From: Trifolium pratense
Lineage: Eukaryota; Streptophyta; Magnoliopsida; Fabales; Fabaceae
Reading direction: 5' to 3'
Length of the DNA: 64,000 nt
Assembly: GCF_020283565.1 (NCBI RefSeq)
Contig: NC_060064.1
Span: 12,172,337 to 12,236,336, forward strand
Shown: piece after piece, positions 24,116 to 35,908 of the stretch
How positions within the stretch are numbered: the stretch's first letter is position 1
Layout: each line of letters opens with the position of its first letter
The notes under the pieces: model-generated
What the model was told of the DNA's origin: nothing
Databases searched by the model: none
The model's input: only the letters and a program-made list of their open reading frames with translations
Position numbers and translations under genes: made by a program

Positions 24116-27100
24116 ATGCGCAACAACAATTCACAAGGTAGCAGAAGCAACAACAACAACAACAACAATATGAGCATTCTATCTTCCCGAACAAGTTCAC
24201 GTTCTGTAACAGAAACCGTTAACGGTTCACACAAGTTCGTAATTAAGGGATATTCACTTGCAAAAGGAATGGGAGTTGGAAAACACATAGCCAGCGAAAC
24301 TTTTACCGTCGGTGGTTATCAATGGGCAATTTACTTTTATCCCGACGGTAAAAATCCTGAAGATAATTCTGCATATGTTTCTGTTTTCATTGCTCTTGCT
24401 TCTGAAGGTACCGATGTTAGAGCTCTTTTTGAACTCACTTTGCTTGATCAAAGTCCTAATGCTAAACATAAGGTTCATAGTCACTTTGATCGATCTCTTG
24501 AAAGTGGTCCTTATACTCTCAAGTATAGAGGCAGCATGTGGTTAGTTACTTACTTACTTACTTACTTTCTTAATTCAATTCTGTAGTTTGTGTTAGACCT
24601 AGTTTTAATTTTTATTATTTTTTTACTTTGATAAATTTTATATAAGTATGTAATTGTCCTCCGGATCCCCGGGGAAGGGGGGGGGGGGGTCTGATAATCC
24701 AGAGTTTGGCTGCAAGGTAAGTAAAGTCTGGCCGAGGATTGTTTCTCCTAGGAGTTGAAGGATTTGTCCTAAGGGGAGCTCTTATTAACCATTTGAATCC
24801 AATCACTTGGTTTAAGTATATAAGTGTTTATGGAGAAGTTAAACGAGAGGGGTTTTTGGAAAATTGAGATGGAGTGGTTGATTTCAAATCCGAGTTGAAA
24901 ATTATTATATAAAAAGGTTTTTTTTTGTAGGAAAGTTGATCTAAACTAGGGTTAAGTAGTTTTAGTAAGATAGGGTTTGGATTGATTCATTGTGAAATTT
25001 AGCATCTTTGAGAAAGTTATTCTAATCTAAAGTCAGTTTGTTGGTAAATTGTACCATTTAAGATGCATTGTGTCCTTGGATATTAGCGAGTTAAGATTAC
25101 TATGTACTTTGAATTGGATTAAGGGTGTGTGCGTATATGATATATCCTTGCTTGTACATTTTCTTGAGAAGCTCAGTCATATTCTAATCTTTTAACAGGA
25201 TGTTGAGATTGAAGAGTGCTACTGCTAGCAAAACATTTTTTAACACAGACATTCCAACACACTCTCTTTTATTGATTAAATTCTAGAAGGGTCCCACCAA
25301 ATCTTGTGGGTCCCATATAAATTTGTTGGGATCCATGTAGATTTTAACCAATTAAAGAGCGTATGTTAAATAGTGTGTTTGAAGCATTATTCGTTGTGAT
25401 TTAAATCGTACTAGTGTGCTAGGTGGATTAGTCTTTTCTCTTCTTTCTTTTTTGATCTTATAATCTTGATCCGTAATAATGGTTCTCCATCAATATAATT
25501 CCTTATGGATATGTGTTTATTCTTGATGGAGTTTCCTCTTAAAAAATAAACAAAGGATGACTTGAATTCTATTACTTGGTGGTTTTCTTATTTTAATACT
25601 CCAGTAAAAAACTCTTGATGCTGTGATATACTTTATGTATAATTAAGAAGAGTTGGCTATTCCCTCCATTTTGTTGTATACTTTATGAACTAAACTAACC
25701 AATTGTATATTGCTTCTGTGTTAGGGGTTATAAGCGGTTTTTCAAACGTGCTCAACTTGAGGCCTCGTCCTTCCTTAAGGATGACTGCTTGAAGATAAAC
25801 TGCACTGTTGGTGTTGTTGTGTCGTCCATAGATTGTTCCAAACTGACCACCATACATGTGCCTGAATCTGATATTGGATCGCATTTTGGCATGCTGTTAG
25901 AGAATGAGGAAGGATCTGATGTTACTTTCTCTGTTGGTGGAGAAAGGTTTCATGCACACAAGCTTGTTATGGCAGCTCGGTCACCTGCATTTGAAGCTGA
26001 GTTTTTCAATCAGATGGAGGAAGATGACTGTGATATAGTTGTTACAGACATGGAACCTAAGGTTTTCAAGGTAGCTCTCTTCCTCTGAAGTGTCATTTTC
26101 TCCTCCATCCTTTTGCAGCTTTCTTTTATTCCATGCTCCATGCACATGCAGGTGCTAATTAATCAAGTGTTGCATATTATTTGCTTGATTATCTAATGTT
26201 TGTTGTGTCCTATTGTTGAGCAGGCTTTGCTTCATTTTATTTATAAAGACACTCTTATAGAAGATGAAGAGTTCTTCATGTCACGCTCATCATTCCTGTC
26301 TTCAATATCTGAAACATTTGCAGCAAAATTATTAGCTGCTGCGGAAAAGTATGATTTGCCTAGACTTAAGCTGATGTGTGAGTCTGTACTTTGCAAAGAA
26401 ATCTCTATAGATTCTGTTGCCTATATTCTGGCTCTTGCTGATCGCTATCATGCTACGGAGTTGAAGTCCATCTGTCTACAGTTTTCTGCTGAAAACCTTG
26501 TTGGTGAGTTTGTTTATTTCCCACAAAAATATAGTTTGCTACTTTTGAGCTTATACTATATTGGCATCACTTTGGTTCTGCAGAATTAAGTATTCTTCAG
26601 CAATATTTCATCTGTTATTTGACAAACTGTAGACTATTTGTACATGCATAATCTTTTCCGTTTGCTTTATGGCCGTTGACTTAGTTTTTAGTCATAAACT
26701 GGTTAGGAGGACTTCACTTATAATTGTTAAGATGGTGGCATGCATAAACAGTTTAACCCCCTTATTCTCCCTTTTGCATGTGGAAATAAATTTATATACC
26801 AAACACGAACAGCATAGAAACTGAGAACATTCACTACAGGTCATACTTAACACACTATACTTAAAACTGACAGATTCACTATAGATCATACTCAACATAC
26901 TATACTTTAACAAACTCAATGTTTTATTTTCATGTTTACACAAATGAAAAATACTCTGTAACTGTAGTATGTTATTTTTTTATGGCACACGGTTGTATGG
27001 AAATATACTTTCAATTCTCTATACTATGAACATGTTTAGCAGCAATGTTTTTCTTGGTTGAATTTAAATCTATGTATTTTGGGAAACAACACGAGATTTA

Positions 27101-29198
27101 TTCCACACATAAAATCTCAAAAATAGAAGAAAGCACAAAATTAAAGGCATTAATAACTAATATAAAATTTCAATGTAACCAATATCCAACCCCAAAATTT
27201 CAGCTTTGAAGTTTAAAATATCTAATCCAATCATTTAAAACAAATACATTTGATTCCTTAAACGGAATCACTGTTTCCGAGCTCTTCCTCGTCATCATGT
27301 TCTGCATCCTCCTCCTCCTCCTCCTCCTCTTCTGAGTTCTGCCTCAATGTTGTGTCTCCTTGCATGCTTGGAAATCACACAAGGAGAATGGGAGATGAAG
27401 CTTTTGAAGGGGTGACGAAGCTATTTCAGAGAATAAATGAGACATTTAGTGTGAAAAGACCAAAATGTCCCAAAAAACAGAGGGATTGACTAGTTGAGGG
27501 GATATTTGGGGTTTTGCAAGTATTTTACTGTAGAAGCTGCTGTACTGCGACTACTATTTGCAGCACTTCAACAGCTACTTAAAACCGGAACACAATGAGG
27601 TTTTGTGTAGTTACAATGTGCCACTACAGCGCGATAGTGGTCACTATTGACTATATAGGACTGAATCTTTTATATGCCTGAATTCTATCCAGTGTATGTA
27701 TGAAATAAAGGCTATATCTTCCAAAATATTAATATTTTTACTTTATACTATAGTGTAGGAAAAGGAAGAGTGGTTATAAAAATACATGATTGGAAAATTT
27801 TCTGGCTTAGTTACTAGGATTGATAAAGGTAACTGATATTGAAGATCTTTTTCGTCTTGTTTTTATAATAATTGAGGAAGAAGTATCCTTTTCTAGGCTT
27901 AGAGGTAAAAGTTTTTTACTTTCTCGGTGTTTGTAACTATTCCCACCTTTCTTTGAGCTGGGTGATCAACCATATCTTGATCCATTTGGTAGTTGGAAAA
28001 GATTGCAGAGGTTAGCAGCCTAGATACTCAATTTAAGAATGGCATGACACAGATACAGACATATGGAAAGTTCTTCAAAATGCAAGATGTAATAATGTTT
28101 AGATATGTTAACACAAATTTATACAAACTATAAACATTTATATATAAGGACATCATTAATTTCTTTTTTATACATGACAATGATAGTAGATAATCATAAT
28201 AATAGAAAAATAGAGATACATATCTTTGCTCCCCATATCTTTGTTCCAGTTTTTAATTTCCTTGTAACTTCTCAGTTAGGACAGTTTTATTAGACAGTGG
28301 CATCTCATCCTGATCTGTAAGTTCTGCTATTTGATCATCAGGAAATACAGTCAGAATAATCTTCAGAATCCCTCTTCTTTCTTCCCTTTATTTTCAAGTC
28401 TAACGAATCACGATCGAGGAAAATATGGCATAATAGAAATTTTAAGAACTTACGTTTGAGGGAGTTAGAGGTCTAACGGAGTTGGTCTCAATAATCCTTC
28501 AATTCTATCCCTCATGAAACATTTACTTTTGTGTGTTTTTTTTCCTCATTTATCTTTGTCCTACTTTTTGTTTGTGAAATATGAAAAAGAGTATTTGACC
28601 AAATGAGGGTGTTCAATGGCCCATCTGTCTCAGGCAGCAGTCATACAAATGGGTCCTAAAGCAGAATAAAGAATGTTTACTTCCACCTAGTTTAATTATG
28701 CTATATTTGTGTTATAGTCACTGTTAAATCACTGTCTCTGTAGACTGCTCAACTGTTCTCATCAATTTTCATTCCCAATATTTCTCAGTGGCACCTCATC
28801 CTGGATAATATCTGTTTATCTTCTGTGATTTTCATTTTCAGCGGTTGCCTAAAAATCAGGAAACAACCAAGTAGTGTCCCTCAGTTGTATAACCAATTGA
28901 TTCTAATATCATCTCTTTCTTTATTCTGTTTGCTGCAGCTGTGATGCAGTCTGATGGTTTTGAGTATCTAAAGGAAAACTGTCCGTTGCTGCAATCAGAA
29001 CTGCTTAAGACAGTTGCAGGAGGCGAAGAGGAATTTAGTGGAGAAGGAAAATGCCGAAGCGTGTGGGCCCAAGTTTCTGATGGCGGTGAGACTGTAAGAC
29101 AACAAACCTGGGAAAACGGAGTTGAAAGAGGTCAGAACTTATGGGTTAACCTTTCTGATGGCGTTAACAATGATAGGAGTCCAGGGCAAGAAGCTTGA
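24116..29198 (+). CDS. MATH-BTB (BPM-type) CUL3 substrate adaptor
   Basis: BPM proteins recruit targets (for example HB6 and ERF factors) through the MATH domain to CUL3 ubiquitin ligases bound by the BTB domain. Four exons: 24116-24540, 25725-26070, 26224-26503 and 28939-29198; GT-AG introns, phases agree, 1311 nt, 436 aa. Residues 1-25 form a Gln/Ser/Asn-rich tail with a run of Asn. The MATH domain (about 30-160) includes [20 protein letters not shown] and [15 protein letters not shown]. The BTB domain starts near residue 200 ([20 protein letters not shown], then [12 protein letters not shown]). The C-terminal helical BACK-like part includes [18 protein letters not shown] and [14 protein letters not shown]. 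The final exon adds a long hydrophilic tail rich in Gly, Glu and Trp. A later in-frame start at 24170 (MSILSS) would remove the Asn tail. Intron 3 is 2.4 kb and holds repeats. Confidence 0.93.
24640..24700. repeat. C/G-rich patch with a run of about 13 G
   Basis: In BPM intron 1, ccggatccccggggaag is followed by an uninterrupted G tract and then a less AT-rich stretch (to about 24780) unlike the rest of the intron. It is probably the edge of a degenerate retroelement fragment. The G tract could form a quadruplex, and its length should be treated as uncertain. Confidence 0.45.
25222..25392. mobile_element. MITE, tgctagcaa family, copy 1
   Basis: Within BPM intron 1. Contains acacactctcttttattgatt near the left end and a central pair of complementary phrases (gggtcccaccaaatcttgtg / gggtcccatataaatttgttggg). 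It shares this layout with the cleaner element at 42426-42602. Its ends are degraded, so coordinates are approximate. Confidence 0.5.
27060..27660 (-). mobile_element. Degenerate insertion in BPM intron 3
   Basis: On the minus strand, 27266-27345 reads as an acidic C-terminal tail ([19 protein letters not shown], ending SDSV and stop). Such tails are common at the end of hAT-type transposases, but nothing upstream confirms a transposase. Repeated cctcctcctcct in the plus strand accounts for part of the acidic run. Confidence 0.25.
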
Positions 29199-30780
29199 CA
29201 AAGTAAGCTAGCATTCCTCTTTAGTTAGGTTCAAGTATAGATTACACTCCATTGCAGGGACAGGGACAACAATAACCCCCTATTTGTATGGAGAAGGGGG
29301 TAGGAACTCAAAACAATGTAAAGGAGGCTGAGATACAGCCACCACTGTAACAAGATTGTTATTGTTTTTCTTTTTATTGATTATATGATTACAAGGATTG
29401 ATTGGTAGCAATAAGTAATGACATTGATCATTGTATGGAAGTTTTTGTTGTCTGTTACATTATAAATGACACTGGTCTTATTTCTTCAAAGCTCCACTTC
29501 AATTCAGAATTGATGAAATCCATAAACTGTTGGATCAGTTATTCATTAGGACAACTTGATTGGTTAGTGATACGATACCAGCCTGCAGCTCTTCCCTAGC
29601 ATTTTATTTTTGTGAACATTGTTTCTGTTTACCACCAAAAGGAAGTATGGGGAAAGCCAAGCAAAGGTGGCCGGTTCATAAGGTTAGTCATGTATCTTTT
29701 AATTATGTTGTAGCTTTGTGGTTGTGGTTTAAAAGATGAGATATCATGCAATACCTGATGTTAAGCTTATTTCATCTCCACCCTACTATTTGCACATGCC
29801 AAGTTTAATTTGTGGATGTAAAAATTGAGGTTGTCATCTAATTCATGTTCCTTTATTGAGGACTTGGATTTTCATGTAACGATGGTTAGTGTTTCCTGTG
29901 TTTGAATTGTAATTTGGCTTCAACTCTCCTTGTCTGGTGTGCCTAATTCTTGTGTGCATGTTTCTATTGTCTTATCTCTCACTCCAATATTACCTTGGAT
30001 TTGTTCTGCACACTGTCTCATTTGTTTTGTTTTATGGTGCTAAGTGCTAGTTGAAGCATGTGCTCTCTCCTTTATTTAGACCGAGTCCCATTTTGTTCAT
30101 ATGTTTTATCTACACTAACACTGGTGAGCATGCCCATAAAGCCATAACATCTAAACATGCTAAATAAAGAAGTATCCGTTGTCGAATTTAATAATCATCG
30201 GTGTGTTTTTTTAGTTTGCCTAGAATTTTCATCCCTTAGGCTGCAAATTCTCATTCTATATACCAAAACAAATTCTGGATTTTTAGTTATAAAAAAACTT
30301 TCATTTTCAAGGTAGAGACAAATATGATAATAGTATAAGTGAAGAGAGTGGGTATGAGTAGTTATAGTAGTATGAAGAAAATGACTTTCAATGCTGAGTA
30401 ATGGCCAAGTTTAATGCTCAATATTCTATTGTTGAGGTATATCAATATTATTATTAATAAAGGAATTATAGTTTGATGTTCCGCCACTTGTTTTTATAAT
30501 TGATCATAATGTGCACAAGTTTCATGAATACTAGTTAGTATCTTTTTAACCTTCTTCAAGAATCAATTGCATTTTTATTAATACATGATTATCTTAACAT
30601 CATATACAGTTTACAGTTTTCTTCTAAACCAACAAATCCATGTAATTAATGTGTTTAATTTTTTTAATTGATGTGTTGATTTTATGAAAAATAGATAGAG
30701 ACTAGAAATTAGTAACATTCAACACGTGATCGTATATGACAAGTATCTTTACAAAGATTTGACAATGACAACCGATGTTT
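29199..30780. other. BPM 3' UTR and AT-rich spacer
   Basis: Starts with the BPM 3' UTR. No further gene is recognised. Short ORFs (for example 29402-29599) lack codon structure or motifs. Confidence 0.45.
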
Positions 30781-31004
30781 TCTCTTTAGGTTTCCCATGT
30801 ATCTTTTATATCCAAAATATTCCAATTTTGCCCCTGCTAAAAACTTTGGTTTGCAGAAACCGAAGTTTTTTCTAGTTCAAATTCAGGGAAAATTCGGTTA
30901 ACAGAAAGGCAACAAAAATTCGGTTCGTAGCAACCGAAGTTTTTATTGAAGGGCAAAAAAGTAAAATCCAGGAAGGGAAAAAGAATCATGGGGACCTAAA
31001 GAGA
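30781..31004. mobile_element. MITE with tctctttaggt termini
   Basis: Left end tctctttaggtttcccatg; right end catggggacctaaagaga, its imperfect reverse complement. Internal inverted phrases (ttcggttcgtagcaaccgaag and gtttgcagaaaccgaag) add to the hairpin character. It has no coding frame and is 224 bp. Confidence 0.7.
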
Positions 31005-33050
31005 AAAATATCATGACAACAGTATATTACATGGTTGGTGGTAGAAGAAGCCCCCTACTTGATCATTGAACACAAATATATACACATACATGTGATTATC
31101 TGTCATATTGTCATAAGCCATAAGCTACGGGCATAAGATATTTGGCTTGGTGTGGAATTAATTATAATTTGATGATGATTGAGTTGCTGTTTCTAATTGA
31201 TTCTGAGAATGGATATGGTTTTTATTCTTTTTTATTCAAATCATTGCTAAATGCACAACTGCTATATGTCTCTACTCAGACTTGGCATGGTGTTAACGAA
31301 CATAACATTCGTAATAGTTAGGATTTTTAACGATGTTTTAAAAAATTGAATCGATTGGTACAAATGGTTGAATTGGGAACTAAAGCTAGAACTGGTCCGA
31401 ATAGCTTAGAAAATTTGGAGGTCTTAAAAATCATATAAAAAATTAAGACACCTAGATCCATTATGCATATTGCAGCACAAGTATACATTATGCATATATA
31501 CAAAAACTACAACATATTAAGCAGCCAAGATGCCTCATATTAAATCATTTTTGCTTCAGCTATAGTTACTCATAATCCCATTTTTGCAAGTGGTCTCTGA
31601 AAAATTAAAAACAAATATTTTAACCAGTTGCATAATGAATAAAACATGGCTACATCGAAATCACTATCAGCCTGTAAAAAGATGCTCGGAGGTGCGGCTA
31701 GTTTTGTTGGCAACGGTGCCATGGAAGGTAAAGTGAAGGTGTAGTGGTCTAGCAGATACAAGATAATTGAAAGCACCAATTTGAATCTGCAATACCTTCA
31801 GGCTATGTGAGTTTGTAAGGGATGTGTGCTTGATACCACCGTGCGACCACCAATGTAGTTAATTCCGCATGAAACTCAACCTTCGGAACATGGCAGCAAA
31901 GGCAACCAAAATTGAGCAGTTGATGTTATTGTGAATTGGAGAGTGGTGCCAAGCCAAGAGATTGGTGCATATGTGGATGGATGAAAGAGATTGAATTGGA
32001 AATTTCAAAGATGAAGAGGGAACCAAGAAGAGGAAGAGATGCGTCAAAAAAGCAAAGAAAAAGTATACTTGGCACATCATTCGTGCGAGAGTTCTCTCGT
32101 GATATTAAGCAGTTCCATTTTTATCATGTTTCCAGTTGCCTCCTTGTCTTTTCCCTGTATTGGACATGTTTTTTCCTGTTTATTGATATGTGCTCTGAGG
32201 TCCATGTTTCTCATCTTGTTTCTTCTTCTACATCTTTCCCGTTGCAATGTAAGGCGAAAAAGCCACAAACTAAAACAAAATTTGAAAGTACAAAACTCAA
32301 TCACAAGAGTAAATAGTTCGAATGGAAGATTTAAAAGCTTGAGCCTCTTCATAGAAGCACTACCTAGATAGGAATAAGCAAATAAAGATATTAATATAGA
32401 TAGATCCATGTCATAGATAAAATACCACTCAACACCTAGATAAAATGCAACCATCGTCTCTGTTGAAGAAGATGAAGACATTCATGTTGATTCTACCAAT
32501 CCACATTTACAAACATGTTTCTTACCTCAGAGCAAAATACACCAGTTGATAATTTATGTTACTTAAGTTTAAGTAAACATCATTTACTACATAAGACCTG
32601 AACTCTAAAATGAAAACAAGTTCTAGGCTAAAAAAAAATATGGAGAAAGAAACTAAAATTGTTTGAATCAAAAGCAGGGTTGAGAAAATATGTGCCTTGA
32701 AGTGAAACTGGCCGAGTCTAGTAACATATCCTTTTCTAAATTATTATTAGCAGAGTTAGACAAAACAACATGCCAAATGCTTTACACAACTTATGCAACT
32801 TTTAGCTAATATTGTTTGTGGTTTTCAACTTAAATAGTTATTTTAATTATATAGGAAATAGTAAAGAACAACAAATTGGAGAGCTTGGTTCCTTGCATCT
32901 CAATTGTCTAACACTCATAATAAGTTAGGATAAAACAGAACATAGTTTGGTTTACACACAACTTCCTACTTTTAGTTAGGACATTTAAAATGCTTTACTA
33001 GAGCACCTAACAATATTTATAAGAGGTCTACACAGAATCAAACATTTAAC
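31005..33050. other. Spacer with unassigned ORFs
   Basis: Overlapping ORFs on both strands (plus 31936-32371; minus 31570-31779 and 32077-32481) have no recognisable domain. A stretch at about 32636-32690 (aaagaaactaaaattgtttgaat, agcagggttgagaaaatatgtgc) is repeated at 33832-33893, beside the LTR element insertion site, so part of this spacer shares origin with the coiled-coil gene's intron. Confidence 0.4.
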
Positions 33051-33053
33051 ATG

Positions 33054-33800
33054 TTAAGCCTCCAACACTTTGTTCTCCGGCTGCTGCTTTTGAACGTCAG
33101 CTTCCACAGCTTTCTGCCTTTCAGCTTCAGCTTCCAGGTCAGCTTCCACAGCTTTCTGCCTTTCATCTTCAGCTTTCAGGATTTCAAGTTCAGCTTTGTA
33201 GTAATCAAAATCAACTTTCCGCTTGTTAACTTCATCTTTCAGCTTTCAGCTTTCTAATTTCAGCTTTCAGCTTTTGAATTTCAGCAGCTATATGCTTTCG
33301 AATTTCAGCAGCTTTCTTCTTACGAACTTCAACTCTCCGGTTTTGAACATCAGGAGCTTTCTCCTTACGAACCTCAGCTCTCAGCCTTCGAACAGAAGCA
33401 GTTATTTGCTTACGAAACTTAGTTTCCTTCTCCGAAACTTCATCTTTGAGCTTTTTAACTTCAACTTCCTTCTTTTGAATTTCATCATTCAGCTCTTGAG
33501 CTACATATTCCATCTCACGTTCTTCATCGGCTATTTTATCCCGCAATTCATCTAACATGCACCTCTGCTGATTCAGATATTAATTAACATTAAAGAAGTC
33601 AAATATGAACAAAGAAAATAAAATAAAATGAAAACCATAGATAAATCCCGCAGGGGGCATAAACTTTGATAGCACTTCAAAAAAAAAAAAAAAAAACTTA
33701 CCAGGACTAGAGTGTCATGAGAAGAAGGAGGATGCTGCTGTTGCTTCACTAGTAGCATATGCTGGAGGAAGTTATGAGCAGCAATCTTCGCGGAGGACGC
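33054..33800 (-). pseudogene. Coiled-coil protein gene, 3' part, broken by a 7-bp duplication
   Basis: Two minus-strand exons are readable: 33702-33800 (33 codons, ASSAKIAAHNFLQHM...) and 33567 down to 33054, joined in phase 0 across a GT-AG intron. The second exon is a long charged coiled coil (repeats such as EIQKLKAEIRKLK and EADLEAEAERQKAVEAD). At 33236-33249 the plus strand has ctttcag twice in tandem. With both copies the frame hits a stop at 33232; with one copy it would stay open to the stop at 33054, with unbroken heptad-like composition. I read this as a recent frameshift, or as a natural C-terminal truncation. Upstream exons are not identified; an LTR element is inserted at 33898. 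The family is unknown; Lys/Glu-rich coiled coils resemble many structural proteins. Confidence 0.55.
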
Positions 33801-33897
33801 CTGGTTTAGAGATTGATATTATTAAAGAAGCCAAAATATGGAAAAAGAAACTAAAATTGTTTGAATGAAAAGCAGTGTTGAGAAAATACGTGCATGG

Positions 33898-35690
33898 TGT
33901 TAGATAATAAAATAATAGTCTATGTTATTGGGCCTGATAGTTTAGAGTTCATTAGGTTTTATATATATATTCTCTAATAACTCTTTTGTAATGTTAAGCT
34001 AATTATAATGCAATGATATTCTATTGAAACCCTAGCCGTCTTTCTCTTTTCCTATTTGTGTATCTCTGATTCTAACATGGTATCGAGAGCTTGTTTCGAT
34101 CCTTCTTAGACTGTATGTTGTTATTCCGCTGCCGAGTTCCCAAAAAAATTTGGGAATATGATTGTTTTGTTTTTTGTTGATTAGTGGTATTGAAGAAAGA
34201 AAATAAAAATCCTTCCGCTGTTCGATTTGATTGTTGGATGTTTCATTTGGTTTGGTTGCTATTGATGCATTTTGACGTGAAAGGCATATTGGTTGTTGTG
34301 AGTACGAATTTTGATTTAGTATTGATGGGATCTAGCTTTGCAATTGAACAGTGAAGGTAACATGTTTTTATTTGATTTTGGGAACTACGTGGTCTACTGA
34401 TTTTGCAAGTTTGGAGCAGCTATTTTGATTGTTTGTTTTTCTTTCAATTTCAACTTGGGAATATTTTGTTTGGAACGGTGCCTCGCTTATCCGATTTCAA
34501 TATTGCAATTGGTATGATCATCTTTTGATTTGCTTTCATTGTCTCTATTGTTTTGTTGGATTGAGAAGATTGCAAAATATCTTTGTAGATGGTAGCGTTC
34601 ACTTTGCTCACACGTACGAGGTTATAAACACAAGTGATTTGTTGCTTATTGTTGGTTTTTATGTTCAATGATTGGTATTAACCATGTGTGCACTTGCAAC
34701 TTACAGATTGATCTAGTTGGTTCAGTTTGATTTGGTTTGATTTGGGTTTAGTTGGTTTTGGTTTGATTCGTTTAGATTGATTTGTTTGGTGAGTCGAGTA
34801 CTCACATTTGGTGAGTCAAAGTGCTCACAATTTGGTTGTTTGCTGAGTCGAGTGCTCACAATTTGGTTTCTTTTGATTGATTGCATTGCAATTCTTCTCC
34901 CTGACTTCTTCTGATTGTACTTCTCCCTATTGCACTTCTTTCTGATTGTATTGCACTTCTCCCCCAATTGCACTTCTCTCTGATTGTATTGCACTTCTCC
35001 CCCAATTGCACTTCTGATTGCATTGCACTTCTCCCTATTGCACTTCTCTCAGATTGTATTGCATTTCTCCCCCAATTGCACTTCTCTTCTGATTGCATTG
35101 CACTTCTGATTGTATTGCACTTCTCCCCTATTGCACTTCTTCTGATTGTATTGCACTTCTCTTCTGATTGCATTGCACTTCTCCCTATTGCACTTCTTTT
35201 GTTTGATTTGGTACGATTTGGATTGGTTGACTTTGGACCGGACTAGATTGGATGTTGGATTAATTTGATTTGTTTCTCCCTTCTTTGATGATTTTTGTAT
35301 TGACTGCGAATGACTGCTCTCAATTGATCATGATCGTAATTGGGTTGATTTATTGTCAGGGCTAATTTGTAACAAGCTTAAAGCTTAATAAGCTTTAGCT
35401 TGAGGGGTGATGTTAGAAGTTTATTTTATTTGGTAGTTTATTTTATTTTTGTATTTTGTTTGACAAACTCATAATGTTTCTTGTTGATGCATCATGAGTT
35501 TGAGAGTAGGTGTTAGATAATAAAATAATAGTCTATGTTATTGGGCCTGTTAGTTTAGAGTCCATTAGGTTTTATATATATATTCTCTAATAACTCTTTT
35601 GTAATGTTAAGCTAATTATAATGCAATGATATTCTATTGAAACCCTAACCGTCTTTCTCTTTTCCTATTTGTGTATCTCTGATTCTAACA
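33898..35690 (+). mobile_element. Small non-autonomous LTR retrotransposon (1793 bp)
   Basis: Two 180-bp LTRs, 33898-34077 and 35511-35690, both tgttag...ctaaca, differ at about three positions. They are flanked by the 5-bp target-site duplication catgg (33893-33897 and 35691-35695). Immediately after the 5' LTR, tggtatcgagagc then gtttcgatcc is a near match to the complement of the initiator tRNA-Met 3' end (primer site). The interior (about 1.4 kb) has no gag or pol frame; it holds a cytosine-rich minisatellite. A purine-rich gagtttgagagtagg precedes the 3' LTR. The element must have moved with proteins from a relative. It separates the coiled-coil exons from anything upstream. Confidence 0.92.
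34867..35196. repeat. Minisatellite inside the LTR element
   Basis: Ten or more degenerate units built from attgcacttct, ccccaattgcacttct or ccctattgcacttct and ctgattgtattgcacttct. Units vary in length (about 16-35 bp), which gives long open frames on both strands by chance. Confidence 0.85.
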
Positions 35691-35908
35691 CATGGAACAT
35701 AAACTTGCTAGCTTCAGGGTCGTGCACAAATTTTCCTGGTTTCCATAATGAAATTCATTACTCAGCAACATTCATACCTTGTTGTTGAGTAATGAAGCAA
35801 CAATGAAAATTGGCGCGAACACTAGAAAGAAAGACGATATATCATCTTATATATAAGAACCATATCCATTAGATCAATTAAGCGCTTTAGATCAATCAAT
35901 TTTTGTTT

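Noticed and set aside
24070..24484. Minus ORFs of 72-76 codons over BPM exon 1
   Set aside because: They are shadows of the MATH-encoding frame on the opposite strand.
32077..32481. 134-codon minus ORF
   Set aside because: It has no recognisable domain, overlaps ORFs of similar size on the plus strand, and lies in spacer DNA. I could not support it as a gene.
34867..35196. Regular repeats with spacers, CRISPR-like at first sight
   Set aside because: Units vary in length, spacers are themselves repeats, and this is plant nuclear DNA inside an LTR element.
34722..35246. Long overlapping ORFs on both strands (up to 105 codons)
   Set aside because: They are the product of the attgcacttct minisatellite, whose repeats keep frames open. 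Composition is repetitive and no domain is present.
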